Assembly (NCBI RefSeq): GCF_046630445.1 | Contig: NC_092333.1 | Coordinates: forward strand, 716,774,001 to 716,838,000 | Direction: 5' to 3' | Length of the DNA: 64,000 bases | Origin: Rutidosis leptorrhynchoides | Taxonomy: Eukaryota > Streptophyta > Magnoliopsida > Asterales > Asteraceae | Shown: one piece after another, positions 1 through 12,872 of the stretch | Position numbering within the stretch: position 1 is the first letter of the stretch | How the letters are laid out: each line of letters starts with the position of its first letter | Program-made: the position numbers and the translations under genes | The notes under the pieces: model-generated | Seen by the model: the letters and a program-made list of their open reading frames with translations, nothing else | Told to the model about the DNA's origin: nothing | Databases searched by the model: none

Positions 1-1
1 A

Positions 2-2467
2 AACGATGCAACCCGGAAGGATCATTTTCCATTACCTTTCATTGATCAAATGTTGGAACGTCTATCAGGAAATGAGTACTACTGTTTCCTAGACTGTTTC
101 CTAGACAATTTTTCCGGCTACTTTCAAATCCCCCTCGATCCAAAGGACCAAGAGAAAACAACCTTTACCTATCCTTATGGAACGTTTGCTTATCGTCGCA
201 TGCCCTTTGGGTTATGCAATGCACCAGCTACATTCTAGCGATGCATGGTAGCAATATTCCACGACATGATTGAGCGTTGTATGGAAGTCTTCATGGACGA
301 CTTCTCAGTCTTTGGTAGTACCTTTGATTCGTACCTTTCAAACCTTGACAAGATGCTCACCCGGTGTGAAGAGTCAAATCTAGTTCTAAATTGGGAAAAA
401 TGTCACTTCATGGTAAAAGAAGGGATAGTTTTAGGACATAAGATCTCTAAAGCATGAATAGAAGTTGATAAGACTAAGATTGAGACTATCACTAAACTTC
501 CAGAACCTACCACAGTAAGATCAATAAGGAGTTTCCTAGGACACGCCAGTTTTTACCGACGTTTCATTAAGGATTTTTCAAAGGTCACACGACCTCTCAC
601 TCATCTCTTAGGAAAGGAAGTCCCGTTTATCTTCAACGGAGAATGTCGAAAAGCATTCAACTATCTGAAAGAGCAGCTAACACATGCACCGATCATGATA
701 GCTCCTGATTGGAGTCTACCCTTTGAGATCATGTGTCATGCGAGCGATTTCGCAGTTGGGTCAGTGCTTGGACAACGGGTAGATAAACACTTTCATCCAA
801 TCTATTACGTAAGCAAAACCTTAACCGGAGCTCAAGAGAATTACACTACCATGGAGAAGGAGCTGCTAGCCGTAGTATTCGCCTTCGACAAATTCTGTTC
901 CTATCTTATCCTGTCCAAGACTACAGTCTATACAGATCATTCAGCCCTCAAATATCTGTTCACAACGTAGGACGCAAAGCCAAGACTCCTACGATGGATC
1001 TTACTCCTTCAAGAATTCGACATTGAGATTAAAGACAAGAAAGGAGCAGAGAACATCGCAGCAGATCATCTTAGTCATTTGGAGAACCCAGCGATGGAAA
1101 AACTTGCAGAACAAGATATCAGATATAAATTTCTGGAAGAACAGCTTATGAGTTTTGGACAAACAATCAAAGGATCACAGTTTGCTGACACTCCTTGGTA
1201 TGCCGACATGGCCAACTACCTAGTTGCTGGAGTCGTATAAAAGGGGATGAGTACCTCCCGAAGAAGGAAGTTCTTCAGGGATGTCAAGTACTACTACTGG
1301 GAAGATCCCTACCTGTTTAGAATTTACCCTGATCAGATAATCAGGAGATGCGTAGATGAAAAGCAAGCAGCAGGGATTCTTCACCAATGTCACCATGGAC
1401 CAATTGGAGGTCATCATGGAGCAAACTTAACCGCGAGGAAAGTCTACGAATCAGGATTTTATTGGCCGTCTATATTTTGAGATGTGCAAGAGCTTGTAAA
1501 GCATTGCGACGCATGCCAAAGATAAGGCAATATCTCTATGAAGAATGAGATGCCTCGGACTAATATCCAAGCTTGCGAAATCTTCAATATATGGGGATTA
1601 GACTTCATGGTCCCATTCCCAAAGTCTAACAGGAAAGAATATGTCCTCGTAGCAGTAGATTACATCTCCAGATGGGTCGAAGCTCAAGCATTTCCAACTA
1701 ATGATGCCAAAGTCGTCACAAACTTCCTGAAGAGACTATTCTACAGATTTGGAGCTCCCCGTCCAATAATAAGTGATAGAGGCACACATTTCTGTAACAC
1801 TCAGTTTATGAAGGTGAAGCAACAATACGGAGTTACCCACAAGATGTCCACTGCCTATCATCCGCCGACCAACGGACAAGCAGAGGTCACGAACAGAGCA
1901 CTCAAAAGAATCTTAGAACGAACTGTCGGCCATCATGGAAATAAATGGGCCGAGAAGCTAGATGATGCTTTGTGGGCATTCCGGACTGCTTACAAGAATC
2001 CTCTAGGAACTACACCCTACCGAATGATCTATGGAAAAGCTTGTCACCTTCCGCTAGAACTCGAATATAAAGCTCGCTGGGTGCTGAAGACCTGCAACCT
2101 CGATCCCTCAGTTACCAGAAGACATAGGAAAATGCATATGAACGAACTCGCCGAATTGAGAGACCAAGCATATGAAACATCATACATCTACAAGGAACGA
2201 ATGAAGCATACACATGATGCAAAATTAATCCCTACAAAGTTCATCCCTGGAGATAAAGTTCTTCTCTTCAATTCTCGGTTTAAGAAGTTCGCGGGAAAAT
2301 TTAGATCAAGATGGAGTGGCCCATACAAAGTTGTACACGCTTTTCCACACGGAGCCGTGGAATTGGAAGGACCTACTGGTAATTTCAAGGTCAATGGTCA
2401 CCAGTTGAAAGCTTATTTAGAAGACCACCATAAGGAGGTGCACCTCTTCTCCTTTGATCCATTCTGA
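2..2467 (+). pseudogene. pol: Athila-type pol (RT, RNase H, integrase), one frame with several stops
   Basis: All segments lie in the same frame, with no frameshift seen. RT begins at the window edge and shows the MPFGLCNAPATF block (about 200-235) and FMDD in place of YMDD (about 290). RNase H follows (about 690-970, with TDHSALKYLF). The integrase has an HHCC-type zinc finger (about 1380-1520), then GLDFM, SDRG and NGQAEVTN, so all three catalytic acids are present. In-frame stops fall at about 236, 455, 968, 1238, 1478 and 1523. The last 309 codons (1538-2467) are open and hold the integrase core and C-terminus. The normal role is reverse transcription and integration of the element. It cannot make a full product here. 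Confidence 0.93.
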
Positions 2468-2643
2468 AGATCTGGCAAGGAAAAGTCGAGCTGTAACGAC
2501 TTGATAAACAAAGCGCTCTTGGGAGGCACCCCTTTCTTATCCTTTTTATCACTTATTTTTACTTTTATTTTCAGTCTTTAGATATTATTTCTGTACTAAC
2601 AACTAAGCGCCATACTTGCGCTTAGTACTTACAAGTTTGTTGA

Positions 2644-3414
2644 ATGTGTTTAGGCGAAATGCCAAGTTCAGGAGCATCAGCTTACATTCCAGTTCGCAGG
2701 AGGAGGACTCCTGTAGTTTACTCATCCGGAAGCAGTACTGATCAGAACAGGCCATCAACAGGGCAATTAGGCCCAAGGCGATTGATATTAGAGAGTGTAG
2801 AGGAGGATATCGGCACAACACCGCCAGCTCCTTCCGTCTGATGATCTAGACGTCAAGCCAGGAGACCAGCCGAGCATACACAGTTGCCAGATACGCATGA
2901 GCCAAAGATAGTGATACATTACAGAGCTACATTGAGTGACCCTGATGTTGCATGGGCACTACTCAGAGATCAGCAGAGACTTTACAAGGCTCTGAGAGCA
3001 TACCTCTAGCGTGAGGGGATGCCACACAGCACTCTGGGCCCATCTTCATTTAGGCTAGCACGCCGTGGTCATCTGACACAACGAGCTACGCCCAGGCGCT
3101 CCACACCAGCTTCAGTTCACTCCGTTTCCTCAGCAGCTATGCCTGCACATGCTACTCCTATCCCCATCACGCAGCCTGCCCCAGTCACAGTGCCAATTCC
3201 AGTCACTGAGTTACCAGAGGGTTGTCACCTAGTCACTATTCCTATTTTAGTGGAGCCGTCAACGGCCCAGGCATTTAAGATCACTGGGAGCATACCTGAC
3301 GAGGAGCCTTTCCCAGACTTATCCCACCTGGAGATGCCGACAGACATATGTCTAGATTCATTACTTGGCCCTGAGTTGGATATAGGGCAGCCTCTCGAGT
3401 ACCTGCCAAACTAG
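2644..3414 (+). pseudogene. Post-pol ORF of element 1, broken
   Basis: One frame runs 257 codons from an ATG at 2644, broken by a double stop at 2839 and a stop at 3007. It is rich in Pro, Ser, Thr and Arg (for example SAYIPVRRRRTPVV near the start and a PIPITQPAPVTVPIPV stretch near codon 180). I see no clear transmembrane segment. Athila elements often carry an extra ORF between pol and the 3' LTR, sometimes called envelope-like. The position fits this, but the sequence does not show a fusion protein, so the function is unassigned. Confidence 0.55.
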
Positions 3415-5343
3415 AGGATGACGAGATCTTCAGATACTTCGTAGAGCCGACACACATTGACCAAGATAGTATCCCATAGACTACTTTATTTTATTTTTAG
3501 TTTTTATCTTTTTGAAGCATTGTACTAAAAATTATATAGTGGAAATGCTGCCTTTATCTTTTTGTTCTTCATGCAGAAATATTATTAAAAGAGACTTGTA
3601 CGTAGGAGATTGACCGTAGGAAGGACCAGCACTAGGAAAGTAACACGACCATAGGGAAGTAATCCTTCCTCAAACCTATTTCAATTATAACGCACTAAAA
3701 TCTCTAAGTGTGGGGTAACCCCCGTAACTAACTTAGAATTTTAGAAGTCATGTCCTTAATCTATATAGTATCAAAATATTCATTCTAGAGAACATTAGGG
3801 ACAATATTCTTCTAAGTGTGGGGTAATGGGTAAGGTTTTTAAGGGTTGAAAGTTTTAATAGTCAAGTAATCATAAAACGCCAGGATTTGAAAAATTCTTT
3901 TGTCCAAAAGTAATTAAGCAATGGATGTTGGCTAATTTTGAAGAATTCTTACTTTGTTTTCACCCAAAAGATCTAATAAAATTGCTAGAAATCGGTTTTC
4001 GGAACATTTATTAGAATGAAACGATTAAGCTCAAACTAATGTTTTGTGTCAAAAGATTTCTTTTAAGAAAATATGTTAAAGGCTACGCATGATCAAGCAC
4101 GACCCCTACTCTAAAAAGTGAGGAATCTTGGACCCAAAGTATCTGTATGACCCATCAAATCTACAGTACTTTGTTATTTCAATTGATGAGCGTGCCGGTG
4201 TGCGGTTCAAATTAGAACTTGGTCCAGTCATACATTTCAAGACCAATGGTTAGTAAGCGCCATACGTGGTGCAGGTGCGATACTCCTTCCGAAATCATTC
4301 TGAATAGAGAAAACAAAAAGCCATCCATTTCCGTTTCCACTCCACGCAATTTAAACTGACCAACTCACATCAAAGAGTTGATGAATCAGAAATATTCACC
4401 CCAAATTCACTCCCAAAATACACCATTCATTCCCCTTTCCATTCATCCAAAGATCCAGAGATAAATGAAGAGATAGATCGATCAAAATTCCCTTCAAAAG
4501 CACTAGTCAAAAGATTCCAAACCCCTGATTGTTTTTGATAGGTCAAAGACCTATTTTCAGTGGATTATCACTTCCTCTCTGGGCACCAGGAACGAAAGAC
4601 AAAAGTTATGAAGAAAGGGTATGCCAAAAAAAAATGTGTTTATGAAAGAGCAAAGTCTCTAAGAATAAAGTCTCTAATAAGGCAAAAAGAAACCCGAGAA
4701 GATGCCCTGAAGAAGAATGTTGGAAGAGCAAAAGAAAATTCTAGACAAAGTCTTAGCAACATCCACCTCTTCCGAAGAAAACCTTTACGGAATTCTCAGC
4801 CGTTATCTATCCAAAATGGATACTCTGAAGAATCAAAGTCTATCAATTCTCTCAAATCAAAAGATCTGGATACCTTTCACCAAATTCATAAATTTCCATC
4901 CAAACCCTATAACCCACCTTCTTCTTGAAAGAATGCTTAGGAAGAAGATCAGTGTCGTCCTTACTTAACCGGTGGAGATATCGATGCTTTACCAAGCCTA
5001 TGATGAGAACTGTTACACGACTGGCTTCTGAGCGACAATACAATTAAAATAGGACACCCTAAACACTTGAGTGATATGAGTGATCCGTCAGTGAGGAGCC
5101 TGATCATGTATACTCTACATCCGAGAGTTGGAAAGTACGCGTTTTTCACTAGGGACGCAATTGAAATCTAGCGGCCAAATTATCGAAGCTCGAAACTTTT
5201 TCTAATACTTTCGAAAGATGTGCCGACTTCTGATGAAGGCATAATAAAAAGATCTACGGGTAGGGTAAGGGAGAATCTAGTAAAAATATCCTGATATTCT
5301 CGCTTTCTTGTTTGAGGACAAGCAAAGCTAAGTGTGGGGTATT
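3415..5343 (+). other. Noncoding 3' region of element 1 with three polypurine-tract-like motifs
   Basis: No convincing coding sequence lies here. The motif CTAAGTGTGGGGTA occurs exactly at 3704-3717, 3812-3825 and 5328-5341. The last copy abuts the 3' LTR and is the expected plus-strand primer site. Short open stretches around 4560-4968 (Lys and Ser rich) look like chance. Confidence 0.7.
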
Positions 5344-7211
5344 TGATATCGGGCAAAAAGTCACGTTTTTACCCCCTAAATTAAGCCCTAAAACAATAAA
5401 GATTAAAAATTTGTCGGCAAAATTATCGCTTTTTCGTTTGATTTTGTAGATTAAGTAATTACAAATGCGATGCAAAAAGAATCGAGTAAAACGGAGCTAA
5501 AACGAAGATTCTAGAGCTAAAACGGTGAAAGACAAGAAATCAAGTTACCATCCAGTGAATCAAGGCTGACCAGCATCAAATCCGGCCTGCCATACGGCCT
5601 GCCTGTATGGGTACGGCCTGCCAAATATGCCCCACCAAGTGCCTTCACCAAACGGCCTGCCAGCAAAACGGGCTGCCAGATACGCCCCACCATACGGCCT
5701 GCCATACAGCCTGCCAGGCGTATTTGGCAAAATTCTGGTCTATTTAAAGGGCCTTCTCCATTCATTCCAAGACACACTAAACTTACAATTCAATTTACAT
5801 TTTCAATTTTTAGTTAGTTTTTAGTTAGTATTTAGCTTAGCTTTTATTTTCTGGAGGATATCCCGGCGAGTCCCTGCGATCCCGGGCAGATTAGTTCGGC
5901 CTTTTCAGGTTTTTATCCGAAACGCTTGTCTTTTGTATTAAACATGTATTCTTATCTTTTATGTTTAATAATGCGTTCCAATATTGCCATGATAGCTTAA
6001 TTTATCTGTATGTTGCCATGATAGAAGTTTGGGTTAGCGTAATTATGTTAATATAGTACGGTTACTGTTATAATGCTGAACTAAGAAGTCTGATAGATTT
6101 GTATGCTAGCATCTTAAGGATTGACCAACTTAGGTTGTGATCAGGACTTGTCCACCTATATGAAATTAGCTACTTCATAGGATTAAGACCATTGGTTGTA
6201 CTGTATCTGAAGATTCTATGAACTCGGTATGGCCGAAGTTCTCGAGAGGCATCTGATGCACTTTTAGGACACGGAACCTAGGAATTGAGACATGAATGAC
6301 CTAGTATACCTATTGACTGTTCCGAAGAGACCTCTTAGGAGCTGTTAAGATCTAGTTAGTGCCTTTACTGTATGACCCAAGCCTATTGCATGTTCTTGTC
6401 TGATTTTTGCCCTAGGTCTTAGTCATATCAACTGTTCAGGTACTCATTAGGTTTCTATCTGCTTTACTATCAGTATATTAACTGTGATGCTGTATAATGT
6501 TTTACTTGTTGTGATCTCACTAGTATGATGAAATGGTTGTTAGTTTTCATTTAAGGTTTTGCCAACTTAAACCGATTGACTCCTTCCGTTTGTGATCAGC
6601 GTTCGATCAACACGGCACATTGTTATTCAGTTATATAAACTAATAACGAGGGTTAGGATTAGAGCTTAACTTACTAATAAACCTAGTACTTTACTGAAGA
6701 TAACCTCCGAGGTATTGTTACACTTCAGTTATAAGGCCATGTGACATACTTCTCACTGCTCGAAGAGAACTCCGAGAGTTCAGAGATAAGTAGGTCTGTG
6801 TAATTGGCTCATCCAACCAGATCTACAACAATCCAAGCATAGTCTTAACATAAGCATAATTACCTTTCCCTAACCTAATACTGATATCTTGGCCAACATT
6901 TCCTTGATCTGCATACTCCAGATATCCTCCCACTTTATTTACTTTTCTGCATTTAGGACCTTTAGCTAAAATCAACTACTATCTTCTACCCAGGTAATTT
7001 AACTAAAAGACAATTATCCACTTGATCTTCAATTCATTAATCAGCATAAAATTCGACACTACGTTAACTTACACCTTCTACACCTTAGAAAGTAAAAGTA
7101 AATTTAGGCCCCGCATAATATAAATAAACGAAGACACTGTGTGCTACCGAATCGGACATCCTGCGACCTAACGACACCGCAGAAATAAAACCGTCCGTTA
7201 GTGGCATATCA
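5344..7211 (+). repeat. 3' LTR of element 1
   Basis: It starts TGATATCGGGC directly after the polypurine-like motif and ends GGCATATCA. The length is 1868 bp. Within it are a GGCCTGCC-type minisatellite (about 5580-5725) and a TATA-like box just after it. The end sequences match those of LTRs F, A and B (A and B on the opposite strand), but the middle differs from A and B. Confidence 0.85.
5741..5750 (+). promoter_or_regulatory. Probable LTR TATA box
   Basis: TATTTAAAGG sits about 30 bases after the minisatellite. The same box after the same kind of array is seen on the minus strand in the LTRs of A and in the left LTR of B (reverse complement CTTTAAATAA near 10778, 18900 and 20562). Conservation of place supports a promoter role; no transcript data are available. 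Confidence 0.5.
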
Positions 7212-8012
7212 TTCCACCTATATGAAATTAGCTACTTCATAGGATTAAGACCCCTGGTTATACTATATCTGAAGATTCTATGAATTCGGTATGGCCGGAG
7301 TTCCCGAGAGGCATCTAATGCACTTTTAGGTCACGGAACCTAGGAATTGAGACATGAATGACCTAGTATGCCTATTGACTATTCCGAAGAGACCTCTTAG
7401 GAGCTGTTAAGATCTAGTTAGTGCCTTTACTATATAACCCAAGCCTATTGCATGTTCTTGTCTGATTGTTGCCCTAGGTCTTAGTCATATCAATTGTTTA
7501 GGTATTCATTAGGTTTCTATCTGCTTTATTATCAGTATGTTAACTGTAATGTTGTATAATGCTTGATTTATTATGATCTCATTAGTATGATGGAATGGTT
7601 GTAGTTTTCATCTAAGGTTTTGCCAACTTAAACCGACAGATTCCTTCCGTTTGTGATCAGTGTTTAATCAACACGGCACGTTGTTATTCAGTTACCTAAA
7701 CTGATAATGAGGTTTAGGATTAGAGCTTAACTCACTAATAAACCTAGTACTGTACTGAGGATAACCTCCGAGGTATTGTTACACTTCAGTTATACGACCG
7801 AGTGACATACTTCTCACTGTTCAAAGAGAACTCCGAGAGTTCAGAGTTAAGTAGGTCTGTATAATTGGCTCATCCAACCAGATCTACATCATTCCAAGCA
7901 TAGTCTTAACATTAGCATAATTACCTTTCCCTAACCCAACTCTGTTATCTTGGTCAACATTTCCCTGATCTGCATACTTCGGATATCCTTCCACTTTACT
8001 TACTTTTCTGCA

Positions 8013-8021
8013 TTTAGGACC
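8013..8021. repeat. Left 9-bp target-site duplication of the MULE
   Basis: TTTAGGACC at 8013-8021 is repeated exactly at 9521-9529 and flanks the Mutator-like element. In the element 1 LTR the same site occurs once (near 6954), as expected for an empty site. Confidence 0.9.
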
Positions 8022-9520
8022 GACAAAATTGCACCGGGGGTCCCTGTGGTTTGTTCGAAACAACAAGCGGAGTCCAAAAGAATTTTTTCACCTTGGGGGG
8101 TCACTATGGTTTGCAAAGGTTTTACAGGGGGTCCAACACCCTAACGTCTGTGAAAGTTTAACGTTTTGGGGAGACACATGACCTGCACATAAGGGTAGTT
8201 TCGTCTTTTTTAATTAACCCTCACATCTCTTTCACTTATCCATTAGTTACCTTCTCCCCCAAATTATCACCAAGCATTATACATCATCTCACATCATCAT
8301 CTCTCATAAAAAAAAAAAAAAAAAAAACTCGCTGAATCCATTTTTCTTATCTTCATCGTCATTTCACTTTGGAAAATCATCACAAAACATTAATATCATC
8401 ATCATTAAACACGTTTCATCATATATGAGATCCATATATCATCAACATCATCTCACCTATTTTTCTTATTCACATCCATCGATCATCAGCTCATCTTCAT
8501 TTCATCATCATTCTCCTTCACCAAATTTGTCAAAACCAAAAATCTAAATTTGAGATTCAACCTTCTAATTCAGATTCTATCAATAACATCATCGATGATT
8601 AAAATTCATCATCGAAACTACTAGATCTGAGAAGTTCATATTTCCATATCTGAGATACGGTTACTTATTCGAAGGCCATTAAAGGTCCTGTAGCATTTCT
8701 GCCATTAAGAGATCAAATTGATCATTGGTCCACGTTCGTGGATACTATATGAAGCTAGTTATACCCTCAATTTTTGTTGAAATTCATGTATGAATTATAG
8801 ATCTCAAAGTTAAAGGTTGTATTCATATGGTCAATGTTTTGATTTGGAATAATTTATGGAAGTTTAGGAGCTGAATTCATGTTTCGAGTACTCACATGAC
8901 CACCATCTTCAGTCACAATTTTAGTTCATCACCGCAGCCGTCATTTTCAATAAGCATCTTGAAATTAAAATATATTTGATTCAAGCACTTACCAGCGAAG
9001 TTTTAGATCCGATTTTGAAAGATTCATATCTGATTTCGAAGGGGTTCAAGGGAACCGATTATTGATTTTGATTCTGGCCAATCTTCTTGATAAGTACAAG
9101 ATGAAAAATGGAGGTAGCCAATCATTGACCTATTTTGATTCTGGTTAAAGTTTGATTATTGACATGTTTGTTATGAGAAAATATACTAAAAATGATATAT
9201 TTTTATTTTGTGGTGTCATGATCGTGACTATGACATGAAGATATAGATGATGAAATTGTTTGGGTTTTAAGGTGAAACACATTAGGAATGATGGAAAAGA
9301 TGAGAAGTAGCAGTAAAGAGAGAAAGAAATGATAAAATGACATTTTTACCCTCATGTGCATAGCATGTGAGACAATTTAACGAAAATTTTAACATCCGTT
9401 AGGCCGTTGGACCCCCCATGTAACTACTGCAAACCATAGTGACCCCCCAAGGTGAAAAAATTCTTTTGGACTCCGCTTGTTGTTTCGAACAAACCACAGG
9501 AACCCCGGTGCAATTTTGTC
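8022..9520. mobile_element. Non-autonomous Mutator-like element with long terminal inverted repeats
   Basis: The first and last roughly 115 bases are near-perfect inverted repeats (left end GACAAAATTGCACCGGGG). Weaker pairing goes to about 190 bases. A 9-bp duplication flanks it. Long TIRs with 9-bp duplications are the mark of Mutator-like elements. The 1499-bp body has no transposase and no ORF I would defend. It is AT-rich with CATCAT-type repeats and a poly-A run near 8308. It must move, if at all, with transposase from elsewhere. The inverted repeats could give double-stranded RNA if read through. Confidence 0.88.
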
Positions 9521-9784
9521 TTTAGGACCTTTAGCTAAAATCAATTACTATCTTTTATCTAGGTAATTTAACTAAAAGACAGTTATCCACATGATCTTCA
9601 ATTCGTTAATCAGCATAAAAAATGACACTAGGTTAACTTACACCTTCTACACTTTAGAAAGTAAAAGTAAATTTAGGCCCCGTAAAATATAAATTAAACG
9701 AAAATCTCTGCATGCTATACCAAATTTGACGCCCTGCGACCTAACGACACTGCACGAATAAAACCATCCGTTTTGGCTATATCA

Positions 9785-11186
9785 GGGAATTATCACAAGA
9801 GTTTAACTTCCTAGGATAAACACTAAACCTCAATCAACTGGGCTATGAACCTAACTGATTTATCACTAAGAGTTTAGGCCTTGAAGATTCTGGCTAAGAC
9901 GGATATCCCTACTCCCAACGTTAACCTAAAGGGTTTAAACGACCTTATGGATAGAATCCTAGGTACATGAACAAAGTGGTATACCCATAAAGAAAAGTCT
10001 CAGCTTTTCTTAATCCTAGTTAGTATAACTAAAGAAATATTCCACCACTTAACACTATGCTATGCCTTAACATTAACAGACGTGCAATCTTCGATATTCT
10101 AAGGTACTGCTAATTGGGTTAGAGGTCTCTCCTTTGCGATCACTTATTCAACCCCGGATCATCTTACAACATCTCAAGAACGATGCTTCTGACACGAATC
10201 ATGCTTTTGAGTAAGCTAGTGTTCACTGAACTCTATGTTGCTAACTCTAATCACAACCTAAATGGGCAGCTCTTCTTTGAAGAATAAATGGCTATTCGTA
10301 CGTAGGTACTATATCCTTATTGTGACGTTAAGCACACATAACTACTTACCTTGTATCCTAGGGTTGATCAGGTCCTAATACTAGGTTATAGCCACGTGAA
10401 TAAGCGGAAAGGGTGATCCGTAAATTAAACTTCTAAACCATTAGGGTTTCAGCATAACAGTATGATAAGTCTCAGATAAAGTATTCAACATATAATAAAC
10501 ATTTGTAACAGATAAATAATCATGCAAGATAAAAGCAACTTAAAATAACAAGATAACTTCATTAAATTAAGGAAAGCGTTCATCGTTTACAGACGAGATT
10601 TGGACCATTACAAGTGCTGAAATTCTCTAGACCGCTCTTATTACAATCTTCGGCGTTCACCTCCGAGTACTTAATTTCCCGCTCGGAGGTGAGAAGGCCT
10701 TGAAAGCTCTAGTGAGAGAAAGTGTATTGTAGTGAGAGAGTGAAGAGAGGTATGTTGAAATTGGATGACAAAAAGCCTTTAAATAAGCACAAAATTTGCC
10801 TGCAAACGGCTGGCAGGCCGTTTGGCAGGCCGTTTGGCAAGCCGTTTGCAGGGCCCGTTTGCTAAGGCAAGCCGTTTAACGAGGCCGTTTGATCTGGGCG
10901 TTTGGCAAGCCGTTTGCCATACTGGCAGGCCATTTGGCAGCCCGTTTGGCAAGCCGTTTGGCTTGCTGGTTCCCAGGATCGTAACTTGATTTCTTGTCTT
11001 TCACCGTTTTCGCTCTAGAATCTTCGTTTTAGCTCCGTTTATCTTGATTCTTTTTGCATCGTCTTCGTAATTACTTTATCTACAAATTTAACTGAAAAAG
11101 CGATTATTTTGCCGACAAAGTTTTGAACTTTATGCTTTTGGGACTCAATATCGGGGGTAAAAACATGACTTTTTAGCTGATATCAA
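9785..11186 (-). repeat. 3' LTR of A, outer end missing
   Basis: It matches 17912-18976 and 35241-35350 of the other A LTR closely and ends (plus-strand view) in CTGATATCA. About 330 bases that would hold the GGCCATATCA terminus are absent; LTR F takes their place at 9784. The GGCAGGCCGTTT minisatellite lies at about 10800-10965. Confidence 0.82.
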
Positions 11187-12872
11187 ATATCCCACACTTA
11201 GACTTTGCTTGTCCTCAAGAAAACTTCCGAACTTTAAACAATGAGGACTTTTATTCGTAGTGATCAAGTGATCTTTGTTCCATAAGACGGAGGAGTGAAA
11301 ACTTAGTTGTTAATCTTTTTGTTATTCTCAAACCTTTTTCCGCAAGCATGAGAGGAGGTTACATAACTGAGGCTATCTCATCCAGGTCACTCATTTCACT
11401 AAAGTGTTTAGGTGTCCTATAGTTCTAAGAAATGAAATCACTCTTAGCTAGTCATGTTCACATTCTTCGTCATAGGCTTGATCAAGACTCAAATCTCCAT
11501 CACTTATTTGAGTGAATTTTCAGTTATCGACTCAGCTTGGATTGTGAAGAGATGGTGATTTGGAGGTTTCTACGGTGCGAAAAGTTTTGATAGATAGGAG
11601 TTTCTTTTGAAAGATCGATTTTAGTCATCCCTTCAGCTTTTTGTCAGGAATTTCACGGTGAGCATCCTTCTTTTTTATTGCCAGGAGTTTCTTTCCTCGA
11701 ATCTTTTCTGGTTCTGCTCACTTTTTCAGAACCTTTATTCAACAAAAAAAAAATTTCAAGCATCTTTTGCTTTTCTCTTCGAGGTCTCCTTTCATTGGCG
11801 GTCTTCTTCGATAATTGGCTCGGATGCTCGCATTTTTCTAATGCCGTTTTGTAGAGGGTTTCCCGAAAGGAACGATTTTGTCGGGATTTATTTCTTTGTT
11901 TATGAAGCAGATAGAATAGATAAGTAGAGGTGAATAGATTTGTGGAATGAAGACGGAAACGAAGATGTGTAGTGAGGTTGTTTTTGTCTTCATGAATAGC
12001 TGAGGTTCTAACTTAGTCATCCTTGTCAAAATGTGTGATTTCGAAATGTAGATCAAGAGCAAGTTCTGATTCCGAGATGTTAACATCGGCGCAATCAATG
12101 GAAGTATAGTGAAGCACTAAAAATGAGTGCTTATAAAGCCTTATTTGGGGGGTGCCTCACAATAATTATAATGGGTCGATTTGCGCCTTTCGTTATGCAA
12201 TGTTCTTTTGGAAAGTTGGTTTGATTTTCGCAAAAAGTTTATAACCTTGTTTTACCATTTTGTCTATTTTGTAGCAAAAACTTTTTGATCTTTTATAGAA
12301 TTGTATAATCCTTAGTGTTTTATAATTCGGAAAGATTTAAATTTTTGTGAAAAATTTAGTTTTTCTACACTTGAGGATTTTACAAGAATCTTTATGTGCA
12401 ACATTTGCTATCCCACACTTTAAAGTAACATTGTCCTCAATGTTAAGGATATGATGTATCCCACACTTTAGGTTTTAAAAGAGGCGTTATGTTATTAAAA
12501 GTTTATGTTGGTAGGGTTGCCAATCCCACACTTAGTATTTAAAGTGATATAGTAGTTTGCGTATATTCTATTTGAAAAAGTGGTGAAGACGTAGTACTCC
12601 CCTATGGTTGCAAGGCGTGAAGTTGGATGGCGTGCCAATTATGGGATCTTCAATTCTTGTGCTGGCGTCATCCTCATTCAATGCGTCCTTGCTCCAAGTC
12701 GTGCTTCCATCTCGTATAGTCTCGATCATCGTTTGTTTGTGATATTTTATTCATGCAATTGTTATTCTAAATACCATACATACTAAAAACATAAAACAGT
12801 TATGCCCGAAATCGGGCGTACACACATAAAGTATCATAAGTAATTATCCAAATATTCAAGAAATAAATACAG
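11187..12872 (-). other. Noncoding 3' region of A with repeated polypurine-like motifs
   Basis: Read on the minus strand, AAGTGTGGGAT-type motifs occur next to the LTR (about 11189-11200) and again near 12411, 12457 and 12530. No reliable coding sequence lies here. The layout matches the 3' region of element 1. Confidence 0.6.

Larger units (their letters stand above)
1..7211 (+). mobile_element. Athila-type Ty3/gypsy element 1, 3' part, cut by window start
   Basis: The order is reverse transcriptase, RNase H, integrase, a post-pol ORF, a long noncoding 3' stretch, a polypurine-tract-like motif and a 3' LTR. The RT and integrase wording is typical of the Athila clade. Gag, protease and the 5' LTR would lie to the left of the window. 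The 3' LTR ends at 7211 and is followed directly by an interior piece of a second, related LTR (F). The simplest reading is that element 1 inserted into LTR F, with TTCCA (7212-7216) as the right target duplication; the left copy is outside the window, so this stays an inference. Confidence 0.85.
7212..9784 (+). repeat. LTR F, 3' part, interrupted by a Mutator-like element
   Basis: 7214-8021 and 9530-9784 together repeat the element 1 LTR from about 6151 to its end, at clearly less than full identity. It ends GGCTATATCA at 9784. The 5' part of F is missing, as expected if element 1 inserted inside it. To the right, sequence from inside a minus-strand A-type LTR begins at once, so F probably inserted into the left LTR of A. 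Confidence 0.75.

Noticed and set aside
4560..4968. Two overlapping Lys/Ser-rich open frames in the element 1 3' region
   Set aside because: Low complexity, overlapping each other, with no similarity I can see to A or E at the same place.
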